Below are positions 27,301-35,735 of a DNA stretch of 60,000 nucleotides, piece by piece. Within the stretch, counting starts at the first letter, position 1. Each line of letters begins with the position of its first letter. The translations under genes and the position numbers were made by a program. The stretch spans positions 322,001-382,000 of the forward strand of contig CAJNDS010002332.1 of assembly GCA_905221605.1 (NCBI GenBank), in the 5' to 3' direction. The DNA is from Symbiodinium natans. Its lineage: Eukaryota; Sar; Dinophyceae; Suessiales; Symbiodiniaceae. A model generated the notes under the pieces. The model was not told where the DNA came from. It searched no databases and was given only the letters and a program-made list of their open reading frames with translations.

Positions 27301-27628
27301 CCAAAGCCCCAACTGTGAAGCGAGTTGCCCAGGCGATGTCGGAGGCGAGCTCCTTGCACGAGCGCTGGGTTCCAAGAAGAGCCTCGTCAGCATGCCTCGC
27401 CAGGATTCTCGTTCTCTTCTTTTGAAAGGATTTTTTTCTCTTCTGATTGCATTCTTATTATGTTTTTGGTGGGGATTCTTAGTTTTTTCATTTTTTGTGG
27501 GGATTTTTTTGTGGGGATTCTTATTCTCGTTTTGTGGGGGGCCTATGGAGCTGCAGCTTTGTTCTCCATCCGTGCTCGCGAACAATGTCGGAGTCAGCGG
27601 GGCGGAACACTCCCTCCATTTGGGCTGA
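24259..27628 (+). CDS. leucine-rich-repeat (ribonuclease-inhibitor type) protein, multi-exon, partial
   Basis: At least seven plus-strand segments carry LRR motifs of the pattern LxLxxNxLGDxGAxxLAxAL. Proposed exons: 24259-24350, 24612-24705, about 25054-25137, 25714-25797, 26143-26220, 26373-26456, 26907-26999, and one from 27333. Most start after AG|G with the preceding exon leaving one base (phase 1). Two are exactly 84 nt, the 28-residue length of RI-type repeats. Joins restore the motif: for example the piece ending NNIGEEG joins one starting AKHIASALS. Known LRRs of this type form curved scaffolds for protein binding; no partner or compartment can be read from this sequence. No start codon, signal peptide or C-terminal domain is identified, and the exon near 25054 shows a likely one-base shift. 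The gene may be live but incomplete here, or recently decayed. Confidence 0.68.
24612..24705 (+). CDS. LRR exon 2 (proposed)
   Basis: Opens directly after the TAG acceptor at 24609-24611; this TAG would be an in-frame stop, so the exon must start here. It reads DLAWNHLCESSLAVLAKSW, then a PPSLSSLCFS strand, and ends TTCAG|GTTCTG in phase 1. The LxLxxNxL...LAxLA...SLxSL pattern fits an LRR unit. The Trp and Cys positions are unusual for the family. Confidence 0.55.
25054..25137 (+). CDS. LRR exon 3 (proposed), GC donor, upstream part disturbed
   Basis: The 3' part reads LEWNNIGEEG and leaves in phase 1 at a GC donor (GCCAGG, 25138). Joined to 25714 it reads NNIGEEG-AKHIASAL, an ideal repeat. 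The start is uncertain: the expected helix and the AQNPLQ strand lie in a different frame from LEWNNIG, which suggests a one-base insertion or deletion, and no AG|G lies at the expected 84-nt distance. The given start is therefore only the expected repeat length. Confidence 0.45.
25470..25580. repeat. AT-rich ACAT/ATAC degenerate repeat inside the LRR locus
   Basis: CACATACATACATAATTATG and related TATGTG/ATATGT words, in the proposed intron between 25138 and 25713. Confidence 0.7.
25714..25797 (+). CDS. LRR exon 4, exactly 84 nt, phase 1-1
   Basis: AG|G acceptor at 25712-25713 and G|GTGTCT donor after 25797. The 28-codon unit reads GAKHIASALSQPNALKSLD, then LRSNPLGDAG. This is the clearest LRR in the window, with every consensus position filled (helix ALA-type residues, L-x-x-LDL strand, N-x-LGD turn). 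The exact repeat length and matching phases mean the exon could be duplicated or skipped without shifting the frame. Confidence 0.72.
26030..26110 (+). other. possible LRR helix fragment
   Basis: After CCAG|G (26028-26029) a phase-1 frame reads GAHALRMKTLWQRAAL, resembling the helical half of an LRR unit, then drifts and stops. It competes with the better segment at 26143 as the exon following 25797. It could be a decayed duplicate. Confidence 0.25.
26143..26220 (+). CDS. LRR exon 5 (proposed)
   Basis: Acceptor CCCAG|G with phase 1 entry. It reads ICQALASRASPLAWLGLG, then ETLLTD. Joined to the preceding exon it gives NPLGDAG-ICQALAS, a normal LRR. The donor side is unclear: CGA|GTCCTG would leave in phase 0, which does not match the next exon, so either an exon is missing or the end lies elsewhere. 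Confidence 0.5.
26373..26456 (+). CDS. LRR exon 6, exactly 84 nt, phase 1-1
   Basis: Acceptor TTCGAG|G (26371-26372) and donor G|GTGTTG (26457). The unit reads GGAKLAAQALQLHQHLVGV, then DLGDWALEEG: GAK-LA-QAL helix, DLG strand, EEG end. The length and both phases are identical to the exon at 25714-25797. A Trp replaces the usual turn asparagine. Confidence 0.62.
26907..26999 (+). CDS. LRR exon 7 (proposed), 93 nt
   Basis: Starts after ACTGAG|G in phase 1 and ends GCTG|GTTTTG in phase 1. It reads ENIITDAACPALASLIQHA, then PELRPSALSGAG. NxITDxACPALAxLI is a common LRR turn-helix form. An in-frame TGA lies just upstream (26903-26905), so the acceptor is needed. It does not follow smoothly from 26456, so one exon between them may be missing or unrecognised. 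Confidence 0.52.
27333..27628 (+). CDS. LRR-like terminal segment
   Basis: After TTGCCCAG|G (phase 1) the frame reads DVGGELLARALGSKKSLVS, a good LRR helix. It then crosses a T-rich stretch (about 27430-27535) coding for Phe/Leu/Gly runs and ends near TGA 27626-27628 with LANNVGVSGAEHSL, again LRR-like. The T-rich part is probably an intron or an insertion rather than protein. Bases 27594-27633 recur at 28744-28782. Confidence 0.42.
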
Positions 27629-27921
27629 GTGCCCATCGCAAAGGGGCTGAGATTAGCTCTTTGCTGCTATTGCCCACTTCCATCCCTGAACTGATCCTCT
27701 TTGGGGACGTTGAGACCAAAAGCAGTCCAACCCGTTGGAAAGGTGCGCATTCAGTTCATAACGTGGTGGCGGGCGTGGCTCGAAAGTCCACGCTTTTGCA
27801 ACCTCGCTGGCCCGTTGGACCAGTAGACGCGGAATTCCTCTGGATACGAGAAGGTTCTCGAAAGACAATGCATGAAGAGGCCCATTGGGAATTGTATTAT
27901 TGTGGACCCTCGTTGTGGACG

Positions 27922-28352
27922 CTTGCAAGCCATCCAAGGGGGCCTCTGGCAGAAGCGACAATGTTTCAGCATTGAGGCATGTGGGACTCCATTTCTTCTC
28001 TCACTGCATTTAGATGAGCTGAGTCCAAGGTTGCCTTGCTCTTGTCTTGCTTTATGAGCACGGTGTGCCGGGAGCTTGGAGCCAGGCCCCCCTCAGAAGT
28101 AGGGATTCTCATGAATGATGTATGAGCACGGTCATCTCTGCGTAAAGTTGGGCCACAGCTCTGGTTGAGGCCACAACACACAGCGGCCCGACTCTAAGCA
28201 GGGATGACCGTGCTCATAAAGCAAAGCAAGAGCAATGCAGCCTTCGACGCAGCTCATCTCAATGCAGTGAGAGAAGGAAAGGAGTCCCACACGCCTCAAT
28301 GCTGAAACATGTCGCGCTTCTGCCCACAGGCCCCCTTTGGATTGCTTGCAAA
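27922..28352. repeat. large imperfect inverted repeat with nested hairpin
   Basis: The left arm 27922-28064 matches the reverse complement of 28207-28352 at roughly 85% by eye; both contain GTTTCAGCATTGAGG and TTTATGAGCACGGT on their sense strands. A nested pair, 28121-28140 and the inverse of 28199-28218, matches at 19 of 20 bases and continues inward. TATGAGCACGGT thus occurs three times. Both arms keep a frame with CFSIEACGTPFLLSLH, so the repeated unit may once have been coding. Unknown element or rearranged duplication. Confidence 0.8.
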
Positions 28353-29030
28353 GCAACGTTCCAGAACCGTGTACAGCGAGTCGAGCTCCGCCCTTTTCCA
28401 CGGAGCTTACAGTTTCCTAGGTTCCAGACGGCTTTATTCGGAACACAGGTGCCTGTAGTCATTTTCTTTTCCAGTTTTGAGGGCCGTCACCCGACGCTCC
28501 AGGGACTGGTGGCGTGTCCGCCAGCATGAAGCACTGCAGAGGGTCGAACGCAGCATCTGTCATCGGCAGTCGCCCCGCACACAGCTGCAAGATGTAGGAT
28601 GATGCAAGTAAAGCAAAAAGGCAAGGGATCGTGCAGCCGAGTGCCGCCCTGCAGCTTCAACAGGTTGTGGAGCACGACGCGTGTAGCTTTGTACTCTTGT
28701 CTCCTGCTCTAAACATCTTGATTGGTCCCACAGAAACGTGTTTGCTGACGGGGCGGAAATTCCCTCTATCTGAGCTGGGTGCCTAAAGAATAATGCGGTC
28801 AGATGGGGGGTTGCAGTGCCTTTCAGTGCCTGCAAAAATGCAGCCATACGTTGTGATGCTCGAGCCGGGATGTTCATTATCATTGCTTGTATCTGCATCT
28901 AGAGTCTAGAGCATCAGGACAGGCTACGTCCGAAGGTTCGAAGCCGAGAACACAAAGACTCAACGCTGTGGGTGCGTTGGTGTTGTTCTGTTTTTCCCAT
29001 TTGCCCCATTGCTTGCGGTTCCTTTGCCTC
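28353..29030. other. unassigned sequence with a duplicated patch
   Basis: Positions 28744-28782 repeat 27594-27633 (GGGGCGGAA...TCCCTC...TGAGC...GTGCC) at about 80%. No other feature is recognised. Confidence 0.45.
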
Positions 29031-29032
29031 AG

Positions 29033-29209
29033 GTGCTTTGAGCTGGAGCTGGATTACCAACAAGTCGCTTGCAAGACGGCAGTTGCACTTGCGGAGTGCA
29101 GCAGCCTGGCACCCAAGCCCCTATGTAGGTGCACATTCCTTCAGACTCTCAATGCCACTCCTGGCCCACCGTGTCTGAAACTGGCACTTCAGTGGCTTAA
29201 CGGGCCTTG
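29033..29209 (+). other. possible LRR-like coding fragment
   Basis: After CCTCAG|G the frame reads CFELELDYQQVACKTAVAL, then AECSSLA and further on FLQTLNA. The strand-turn-helix rhythm (LEL..Y..VACKTAVALAE) is like the LRR units 2-5 kb upstream on the same strand, but the turn asparagine is missing and the phase differs. It may be an outlying exon or chance. Confidence 0.3.
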
Positions 29210-30479
29210 AACATCTCCGATTAGCGCAAAGCCCGGAAATCTCAAAAACCACTCACCTTGACACCAGGCAACTCGTGGACCAAAGTGTCCTTGTTCAACA
29301 CAGACGTGTCGACCCTCGGGGCGCTGAGCCCTAGCTTCAGAAGAGGTCGTTAGGAGCGTTCGACCTCCGGACCAAGTTGTCGGTTTCGGTTTCTGTGGAG
29401 GGCGTGGCGCAATTCTTTTTTAAAATGGTAGCTTTGTGTTCAGAATATTTCAGCATAGAAGAACAATGCTTCCAATCTTGCCAGGATGCACTGCGATCAA
29501 TTCCCAGCTCCCAAGTCCACACCAACCCCCCAGTCCATATCAGGACCATTGCCAATGCCTTTCGCAGTGGCCGCGCCTCCGCCCAAGGCGACCCTGCAAA
29601 GTCAGAAGGATGCACCAGGATGCACCGACTCAGATCATGTTTACACAGTTGGGCTTTGGAAGTGCAAGGCGTAGGAGGGTAGTACAGGGATCGGCTTGTT
29701 CACGGGGTGGTCTGAAACCCTCGTTTTTGCGGCGCCCTCAGGCAAGTGGTTAAACGTGGCACAGTGCCGCATTGCTTCCAGCTCCTTGTCCTCAAAAGAG
29801 TGAGGGTGCTGTGTCCATGTCGGACATGCTTCCTGCTTCAAATGCAAGGTTGCGTCCGTACCTGTCAATTCCACTCTAGACCCCTTGATCAGCGCGTTCA
29901 ACGCGAATCCTAACCTTCACCCTTTGGCACATTGCTTTGTAATCCTGTAGGACAGATAAGGGGGACAGTGTGCTTGCCTTTGTGAGCGGTCCGTGATTGA
30001 CCATATCTTTAGTTGAGCAGTCTTGCCAAGCCCCAAGAGATCCTTCAGGTTCTATCAAGCTGCTTCAACAAGCGAGCTTTCGACGATTGGACTCCCACGG
30101 GCAGCGGTCGCGATAGTTCGAAGCCGCCTATCTTTCATGTGCCGACGCGCGAAGTGCGCCGCCAAAAGTGTGTGTTGTGGAGTTTGCGCTTCGGGAGTTG
30201 ATCCAGCTTCGGTGCTGGCCAAAGTCTGTTGCCACGTGGCTTTTTTGCAGCAGTCTCCAAAACGCGAGGATATCCAAGAGACCCTCTGACAGGTTCGCGT
30301 TCTCAGTCGCTTTCGGCATCCTCACTTGGTCACGCTAATGGGCTACATGGCTTGATATCTTGCGCCGTGGGGAGAGGATAGGTTTTTTTGCGGGAGATGT
30401 AGCAGGGGCAAGACTTCCCAACAGGTGCACACCAAGTACTGGCAGCAGCGGGCCCATGTCTGATGGGAAACCTTGTAAT
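29210..30479. other. unassigned sequence
   Basis: No recognised domain. The plus frame at 30013-30201 has plausible composition but no motif. Confidence 0.35.
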
Positions 30480-30673
30480 GTATGTGTGTATATATATATG
30501 TGTGTGTGTACAAACAAGACAAATAGGTAATGACATGCATATATACGTATATGCAAACCTAAATGTATGTACACGTTTACGTGTACATACACATAGGCAT
30601 AAGCACCTACATACATACATACATACATACATACATACATACATCATACATACATACATACATACATACATAT
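30480..30673. repeat. (TA/TG)n and (CATA)n microsatellites
   Basis: TATATATATGTGTGTGTGTA near 30486-30510, then (CATA)n at about 30608-30673 with one CATCATA break. Tyr/Val/Cys/Met-rich frames here are artefacts. Confidence 0.93.
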
Positions 30674-31281
30674 GCGTTTGTTCATGCTATTTGTATGGGG
30701 ATCCTGTGGCCGTGCTCTCAATCTGCTTTTGATGACGCGATGACTGCAACCAAGGATCTGAATGTCCTGAAAAAGGTTCTCATCAACGCAATGTAGAGTT
30801 CTGTCTGTAGGATTATTAGGATTGGGACCCAATGCACGCAGCCAAGGCTTTGGCCAGCGCGAGGGGCAGAAGTGCCACTGCATGATGTGGGGGGGGTTTC
30901 CCAAACATAGGGTTCAGGGTTGAACTTGTTTTAGGACGACGCGGCAAAAAGGGCTGTGGGCAGTGCAGGATGTAGGGTGCCCCTTATTTGGGGTTCCTGT
31001 TGTGGAACTCTATTTTGGGCCAAAATCTTGGGGGGTGTATCGGGCTTAGTTTGGGAATCCCCGTTTTTTCAGTTCAGCTTCAGGCCGAGCCCGAAGACTC
31101 AGGGCCCACGCCAAGATCCCCACAGACCCGGAACTCTGCGACGCCAGGAAGGCAACTTAGAAAAGTCCAATCAGCCCTCCCCAAAGCTTTTCCACTCATG
31201 CCTTTGTGTCCAGTCTCCTTGAACAGCTCTGACTTGGACAAATTGCAGTCAAAGATCGTGCCCAAACTGAGTGCACAACAG

Positions 31282-31412
31282 GTACCTCGTCTACGAGCTG
31301 ATGCCTGGCGGTCCGGACCCCTCTGCGTTCGCATCGCGCTACCTCGGGTTTGCGGACTCTTGTGGTTTCGAGCACCTCTTGGATGCTCTTCTAGATTCTA
31401 GAAACCCTACAG
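31282..31412 (+). CDS. protein kinase hinge-region exon (proposed)
   Basis: Between an ACAACAG|G acceptor and an ACAG|GTATGC donor, one frame is open for 131 nt and begins YLVYELMPGG. LVYE-x-M-x-GG is the hinge strand (subdomain V) of Ser/Thr kinases of the tyrosine-kinase-like/receptor-like group. The remainder (segments DPSAFASRYLGF and EHLLDALLDS) is not typical of that position, so either a GT donor right after the motif (31311) ends a very short exon, or the copy has diverged. It lies 1.1 kb upstream of, and on the same strand as, the catalytic-loop exon. Confidence 0.5.
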
Positions 31413-31570
31413 GTATGCAGTAAACAACCTTGAGGCCTGTAAACCCTGGGAAGAGGGGGCTGCACGACGACCCGGTTCCTAATCCGCCTAATTTCTTAGA
31501 GCAACCGAGAGGCACCAAGCAGTGCAGAAGTCGGTCGGCCCGAAACCCATGATGGTGGGGACTCCTTGAG

Positions 31571-31656
31571 GTGATGTTGAAGCAAAGCTACGGCAGAGCC
31601 GCTCCTGGCTGGAGCAAGTGCAGATCCTTGGGGGGAAGTTCATGGAGTTAACATAG
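31571..31656 (+). pseudogene. coding-like fragment, weakly PPR-like
   Basis: After TTGAG|G a phase-1 frame reads GDVEAKLRQSRSWLEQVQI, then LGGKFMEL to TAG 31654-31656. The GDVE...WLEQ pattern resembles a PPR repeat, but it lies between two kinase segments. An alternative is an internal exon of the kinase gene. Unassigned. Confidence 0.28.
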
Positions 31657-32379
31657 TTTTGCATAGCTCGTGCATTCCTGCTTCCGGTTGAGCTGCTTCG
31701 TGTGGCCAGGGTGGAACCGGAGAAATGCATGAACTACAAGCCTTGATAATTTGCTTTGGCAAGGGTTGCCAGGACAAGGCTTTCAAGAGCTGTTCTCTGC
31801 GATGGGTTATAGTTAAAGATGTTTCAGTAGCCGTCAAGAGCAAATCCTGAGCACCAACCGTTGCTGAGGAAAGCGGGGCGCACCGACATGATGCAGGCCC
31901 CGGCATGCTGCGGCATCGTTTCGTGGAGCGGCAGGGCATGGCAGGGCCACAGTCGAGAGACTTGATGTGAAGGATGGACTTTCCTACCGTTGGCTGGCTT
32001 CGTCTAAGTCATGGAGTTCAGAATGAAAACTATAAGAGAGCACCAAGGGCCCTTTGGCGCTGCGATCCGGGACATTGGGTCGATTCCAGGAGTCCAGAGT
32101 GGTCGATTCTAGGGGTCCAAAGTGTGTTGTGATGTCCAGAAACATCCCTATCGTGGCAGGCGCCCTTCCCGTGGCAGCAGCGGCTCCACGTCGCGTTGGG
32201 TCAATGCCTCGGTTCTCGAGGCTTTGTAGTGCCAGGCAGAAGCCTCGGGCTCAGAGCAGGAGCATGGTCCGCAGAACTTCGCATTGCCTGGAAGCATATG
32301 AGACTGACATCATCGCGATGCCCCGCACTCGAAAAACTCAAAGCTCCAGAGAACCTCAGAGCATTTTAGAGCCTTGGAG

Positions 32380-32443
32380 GTGCAGCGAAGGGTCTGGCCC
32401 ACATGGTGGGCAGCACGCCGAAGACCTTCCACCGCGACATCAA
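32380..32443 (+). CDS. protein kinase catalytic-loop exon, 5' half
   Basis: The frame after GGAG|G reads AAKGLAHMVGSTPKTF, then HRDIK. GLAHM...HRDIKP is the catalytic loop region of Ser/Thr kinases, with the invariant His-Arg-Asp present. Read onward, the frame loses similarity at once. Leaving after the AA of the Lys codon (32443) into an intron starting GC (32444) and rejoining at 32578 gives HRDIK-PANILLD. The GLAHM-x-STPK-FHRDIK wording is typical of the large kinase families of dinoflagellates, as far as I recall. Confidence 0.65.
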
Positions 32444-32577
32444 GCCAGGTTCTCAGATGCCAATGCACAGGAGGGAGCGGGGGGGGGGTTTGTTTCAAAA
32501 GGCATTCCTTGGGCACACACGGTCCTCCTGGCTAATAGCGACCAGTCAATCCACCAGGAAAACTCCCCAAGCTGTAG
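32444..32577 (+). other. GC-AG intron, 134 nt, splitting the HRDIKPANILLD loop
   Basis: Begins GCCAGGTTC and ends GCTGTAG, followed by G. The phase fits exactly: AA + G rebuilds the Lys codon. Non-GT donors and a G after the acceptor are known features of dinoflagellate introns. This is the best single splice site in the window, because the protein motif fixes both ends. Confidence 0.65.
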
Positions 32578-32630
32578 GCCTGCCAACATTCTCCTGGATG
32601 CCGACGGCATGGCGAAGATGGCCGACTTCG
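32578..32630 (+). CDS. protein kinase exon, NILLD to DFG
   Basis: Reads PANILLDADGMAKMADFG: the asparagine of the catalytic loop, the LLD-x-x-G-x-AKM-ADFG segment and the Mg-binding DFG aspartate are all intact. The frame then reads QGTK and stops at TGA 32645-32647, so either an intron begins at 32631 (again GCCAGG, a GC donor) or the gene is truncated. The catalytic residues are preserved, so decay, if any, is recent. Confidence 0.65.
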
Positions 32631-32729
32631 GCCAGGGCACCAAATGAGATAAATTCTGGGCATGCTCGGACAGGTTTTGGTGACCATTGTTGGCAAGCGG
32701 TGGGATGTTGGTCGATGTTTTCACCACTG

Positions 32730-32846
32730 CGTAGTCTCAGCTTGGTGCCCAAACACAATGTGAAAAGACAAGTGGAAGGCGCCTACAGGGCCTACACCCT
32801 CAACCCGGTCAACAGAATAACAGAACCGGCACCTCTGAGCGCTTGA
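32730..32846 (+). CDS. possible kinase activation-segment exon
   Basis: A frame reading LSLVPKHNVKRQVEGAYRAY and then TLNPVNRITE ends at TGA 32844-32846. LS after DFG and the later G-x-Y...P...ITE spacing resemble the activation segment of related kinases, but the usual GTxGYxxPxY is badly altered (GAYRAYTLNP) and the acceptor does not restore the DFG glycine cleanly. Probably a decayed or unrelated exon. Confidence 0.28.
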   Translation, partial: RSLSLVPKHNVKRQVEGAYRAYTLNPVNRITEPAPLSA

Positions 32847-33866
32847 CGGTTCTTTTGGAACCACAAGGCCTGGCTGCCGCCGTGAAGGACAACAGCGGAG
32901 AGGCCTCAACATCTCCGGTGGCTTCACAACATAAGCAAGTCCAAGCTTTGTGATATGTAATCATTGGATTCAGGTACTCCTGGGCCGGCGGTTTCGGTAC
33001 CTAGGGGCTGGGACTTCTAAAGTTGCTCCATGCGTTTCTGTACCGGTGTCAGCGTGCAGCGCTTGAGCGGCAGTTCTAGGGCCGAGTTGGGTTTGGGTCC
33101 GGGCCCAAGGCTACAAAACTCAGGACCTCTGGTTGTCATCCGAGGCTTTTTCGTTGTTTTCTCAGGTTTTTTTGATTAACATCTTGACATGGGCATTGCC
33201 TTCAAAGGTCCTTCGAATGCAAACATAGGCTGTCTGCGGGAGACTCTGGAGACTCTGGTAGCTCTAAGACCTGTTGCGGCCACGATATTCCCCACATGCA
33301 GCCCAGCCTGCCGGCGCAGTCTGTGAGGACAAGCTCGCAGTGGAGCAGATTGCAGGGACACCGGGGTGCCCTGTGTTCTGCAGTGCGTTCGGGGGCTTTC
33401 ACCGCATGAGGGGTGTCTTGCCAGGCTTGATGTCGCAGTTTTGGGGGGTTTTCACGCGCTGTGCTCGGCAGTTTGGGACAAAGGCGGGCATAGAGTTGTG
33501 AGATTGGTTTCATCACGACAGAAGGGAACAATGTAAGACCATGCACTGTTGCCGGGGCAAGGGCGAGAATTTCCGGGCAAGAAAAGTACGGCCAATTCTC
33601 AAAGTGTAGTTTGGATCTGCACCTCGTACTCCGGCAATGGGCGTAAGGACCGTGTGCAGCCAGACTTTTGTCAACTTCGGAAGTATCGGGCCACGCCCTC
33701 AACCATAAACAAAGTCTTGGAAGGCCCCGGTCGTGACCCATAGCCCGGTTGATTTAGGCTCCCTGCTCTCCTGTGTATAGCAGCGTAGACTGGTCTTGCT
33801 GCAGCTTCTGGGCTTTGGAGCTGAGAGCTCGTGCATGTGCGAAAGGTTTGAGGGCTAGCCAAAGAG
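32847..33866. other. unassigned sequence
   Basis: The minus frame at 33202-33741 (179 codons) shows no recognisable domain, and the plus strand is also partly open. Nothing is called. Confidence 0.35.
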
Positions 33867-33926
<60 letters not shown>

Positions 33927-33962
33927 AAACCCCCCCCAAAACCCCCCCAGACCCCCCCCCCC
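33867..33962. repeat. C50-A13-C-rich homopolymer block
   Basis: About 50 C (33867-33916), then 13 A (33917-33929), then C-runs broken by AAAA, AGA and T. The Gly-rich and Pro/Lys-rich frames here are artefacts. Confidence 0.95.
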
Positions 33963-35417
33963 TCCGCCGATGGCCTGCCTGCTTTCTGGAAGCGCGCCAG
34001 CTGCGCAGCTGTCAGCAGGCAGCCGCAGCAACTCGGCGCTGTTTCTCGCGTCCGTCAGCAGCCCCTTGAGGTTGAGGGCGTTCTTTAAGGGCCCTGGATC
34101 GAAACTAATGGTATCCCGGTCTTAGGGTTGACGACGGTGAGAGAGCTTGCTCTGAACCCGTTTTGGGGCATTCGGCTCTTTTTAGGGTTCAGAAATGAAA
34201 TGAGGGTTTCTGGCTTGTCCTATCCCCTTCTAAGACTTAGGGCGTTGGGCTCTGGCTCCCGGATGACATGTGAGCTTTGGAGGGCTTGGGGTTTTTGCAG
34301 ACTTCACAGCATCACGGAAACTATGCGCTGGACACATGTTCATGCTTGTTCCATGACTCACGACAAGTCCCCAGGCAGAAACGTAGGGGGGCGCCTGATT
34401 GAGGTACATGATCCTATTGTAGTTCCGGCAGTTCCATCGGCTCAGTGTTGCCCAGGAGCCTCCCCGAAACACGAATCCCGTAAAACGCCAGGGTAGGAAA
34501 GCTTGACCCAGAAGCTGAGCCTCCTTGCAAAGAACTCTGCAATCTGAATTTGCATCCCAGACCTGCCAGAAGCCAGCTTCCATGCGGGAGCCGGTAGGAT
34601 GATCAGAGGGAAGGCTTGAAACCCACCATCTACCCACCATCTACCCCCCCCCCCCCCCGAGACCCCAAGCTGAAGGCCTCCCTAGCCATCCCACGCAGCC
34701 CGGCAAGGCCGTGCAGGGATTTCGTTTGAGCGATGGCTTCGGACCTGTGGGGTTTAAGGTTGCAGTCCAGAATTGGGGTCTAGGGCCAATAGGGCTTCAG
34801 TATGTTTCGCCTGCGGCTTCTTCAACACCTCGCATCTCAGGGATATTGTAAAAACAAAGCCGCCCGTGACAGAGAAAGCACCAAGTGCGGGTTCTAAGTC
34901 CGAAGGCGAGGCTACTTTGAGATTTCATGCCAGTGGCCTGCCCCGTCTCAGCTTTGCGCTCAGCAAGGCACGCAACCAAATTTCCAATCTCCACCATCTC
35001 CACCTAAAAGACCGATATCCGAAGCCCAAGAAGTGCTGTCGATATCTAGCTCCCAGAGCTTTCAGAACCCCGCACTGTGCGCCGCCTCCGTGGCCGCTAC
35101 TGGGGCCGTGGCAGGCGTGATGCTTTATGGCCCTTATGGCCCGTGTTCATTTCTTCGACTTAGTCTCGTACAACATGGGGCCAAGAAAATTCGAGAGGCC
35201 AAGTCTACTTTAGCCTGGTTTCGGAGTGCCGGCTTGCAAAAGGGATCGGAAGGGTCTCGTAATGGTAAATGTGTTTTGAAGTATTTTCCTCTCGAACAAA
35301 ACAACATGACTGTAGGGAGGACCTGGCAACATTTGGGGCTTGCAGTCTTCCTTCACAAGTCCAGCCTGCATGATCAGGGTCTTTGTCCTGTGTCCGTGAG
35401 GCTTGTAAAGGTTCGGT
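33963..35417. other. unassigned sequence
   Basis: No gene recognised. C-run of 15 at 34644-34658. Confidence 0.4.
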
Positions 35418-35495
35418 CCTAAACCCTAAACCCTAAACCCTAAACCCTAAACCCTAAACCCTAAACCCTAAACCCTAAACCCTAAACCCTAAACC
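35418..35495. repeat. interstitial telomere-type array (CCCTAAA), about 11 copies
   Basis: Uninterrupted CCCTAAA units. The orientation (C-rich strand on plus) is that of a left chromosome end, yet unique DNA continues on both sides. Plant/algal-type telomere repeats are used by dinoflagellates. The array is exact, unlike the many degenerate short copies elsewhere in the window. Confidence 0.95.
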
Positions 35496-35619
35496 GTCCG
35501 TGTCCAGAACTCGCCCAGCACTTGTTGAAGGTTGTGCACCTCGCCTGTTGCACCACCGCCGGGGTCGGTCCCACTCGCACCGGAGCAGGCGCATATGCCA
35601 CAGTATTCTCGTGACACCA
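35496..35619. other. unassigned sequence between telomere array and foldback element
   Basis: Nothing recognised. Confidence 0.4.
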
Positions 35620-35735
35620 CTATAGGGGTCGGAACAATTGCTAAGAGTGTTCCCTTGTGGTCCCTTTACAAAGACAAGTACTGTAATACCTTCCAAAAAT
35701 TCTAATTTTATAAGGCCCGTATACTGCTGCTTTTC
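35620..35735. mobile_element. small foldback element F, homologous to element G
   Basis: The ends TATAGGGGTCGGAACAATT and TTTTATAAGGCCCGTATA are imperfect inverses. The interior GTGTTCCCTTGTGGTCCCT and AAGTACTGTAATACC match element G (58500-58608: GTGTTCTCTTGCGGTTCCT, GTACTATAGTAACC) in order and spacing. No coding capacity. Confidence 0.55.

Noticed and set aside
27417-27540. Hydrophobic Phe/Leu/Gly stretch that looks like membrane helices
   Set aside because: It comes from a T-rich, GGGGATT-repeating stretch and is more likely intron or insertion than protein.
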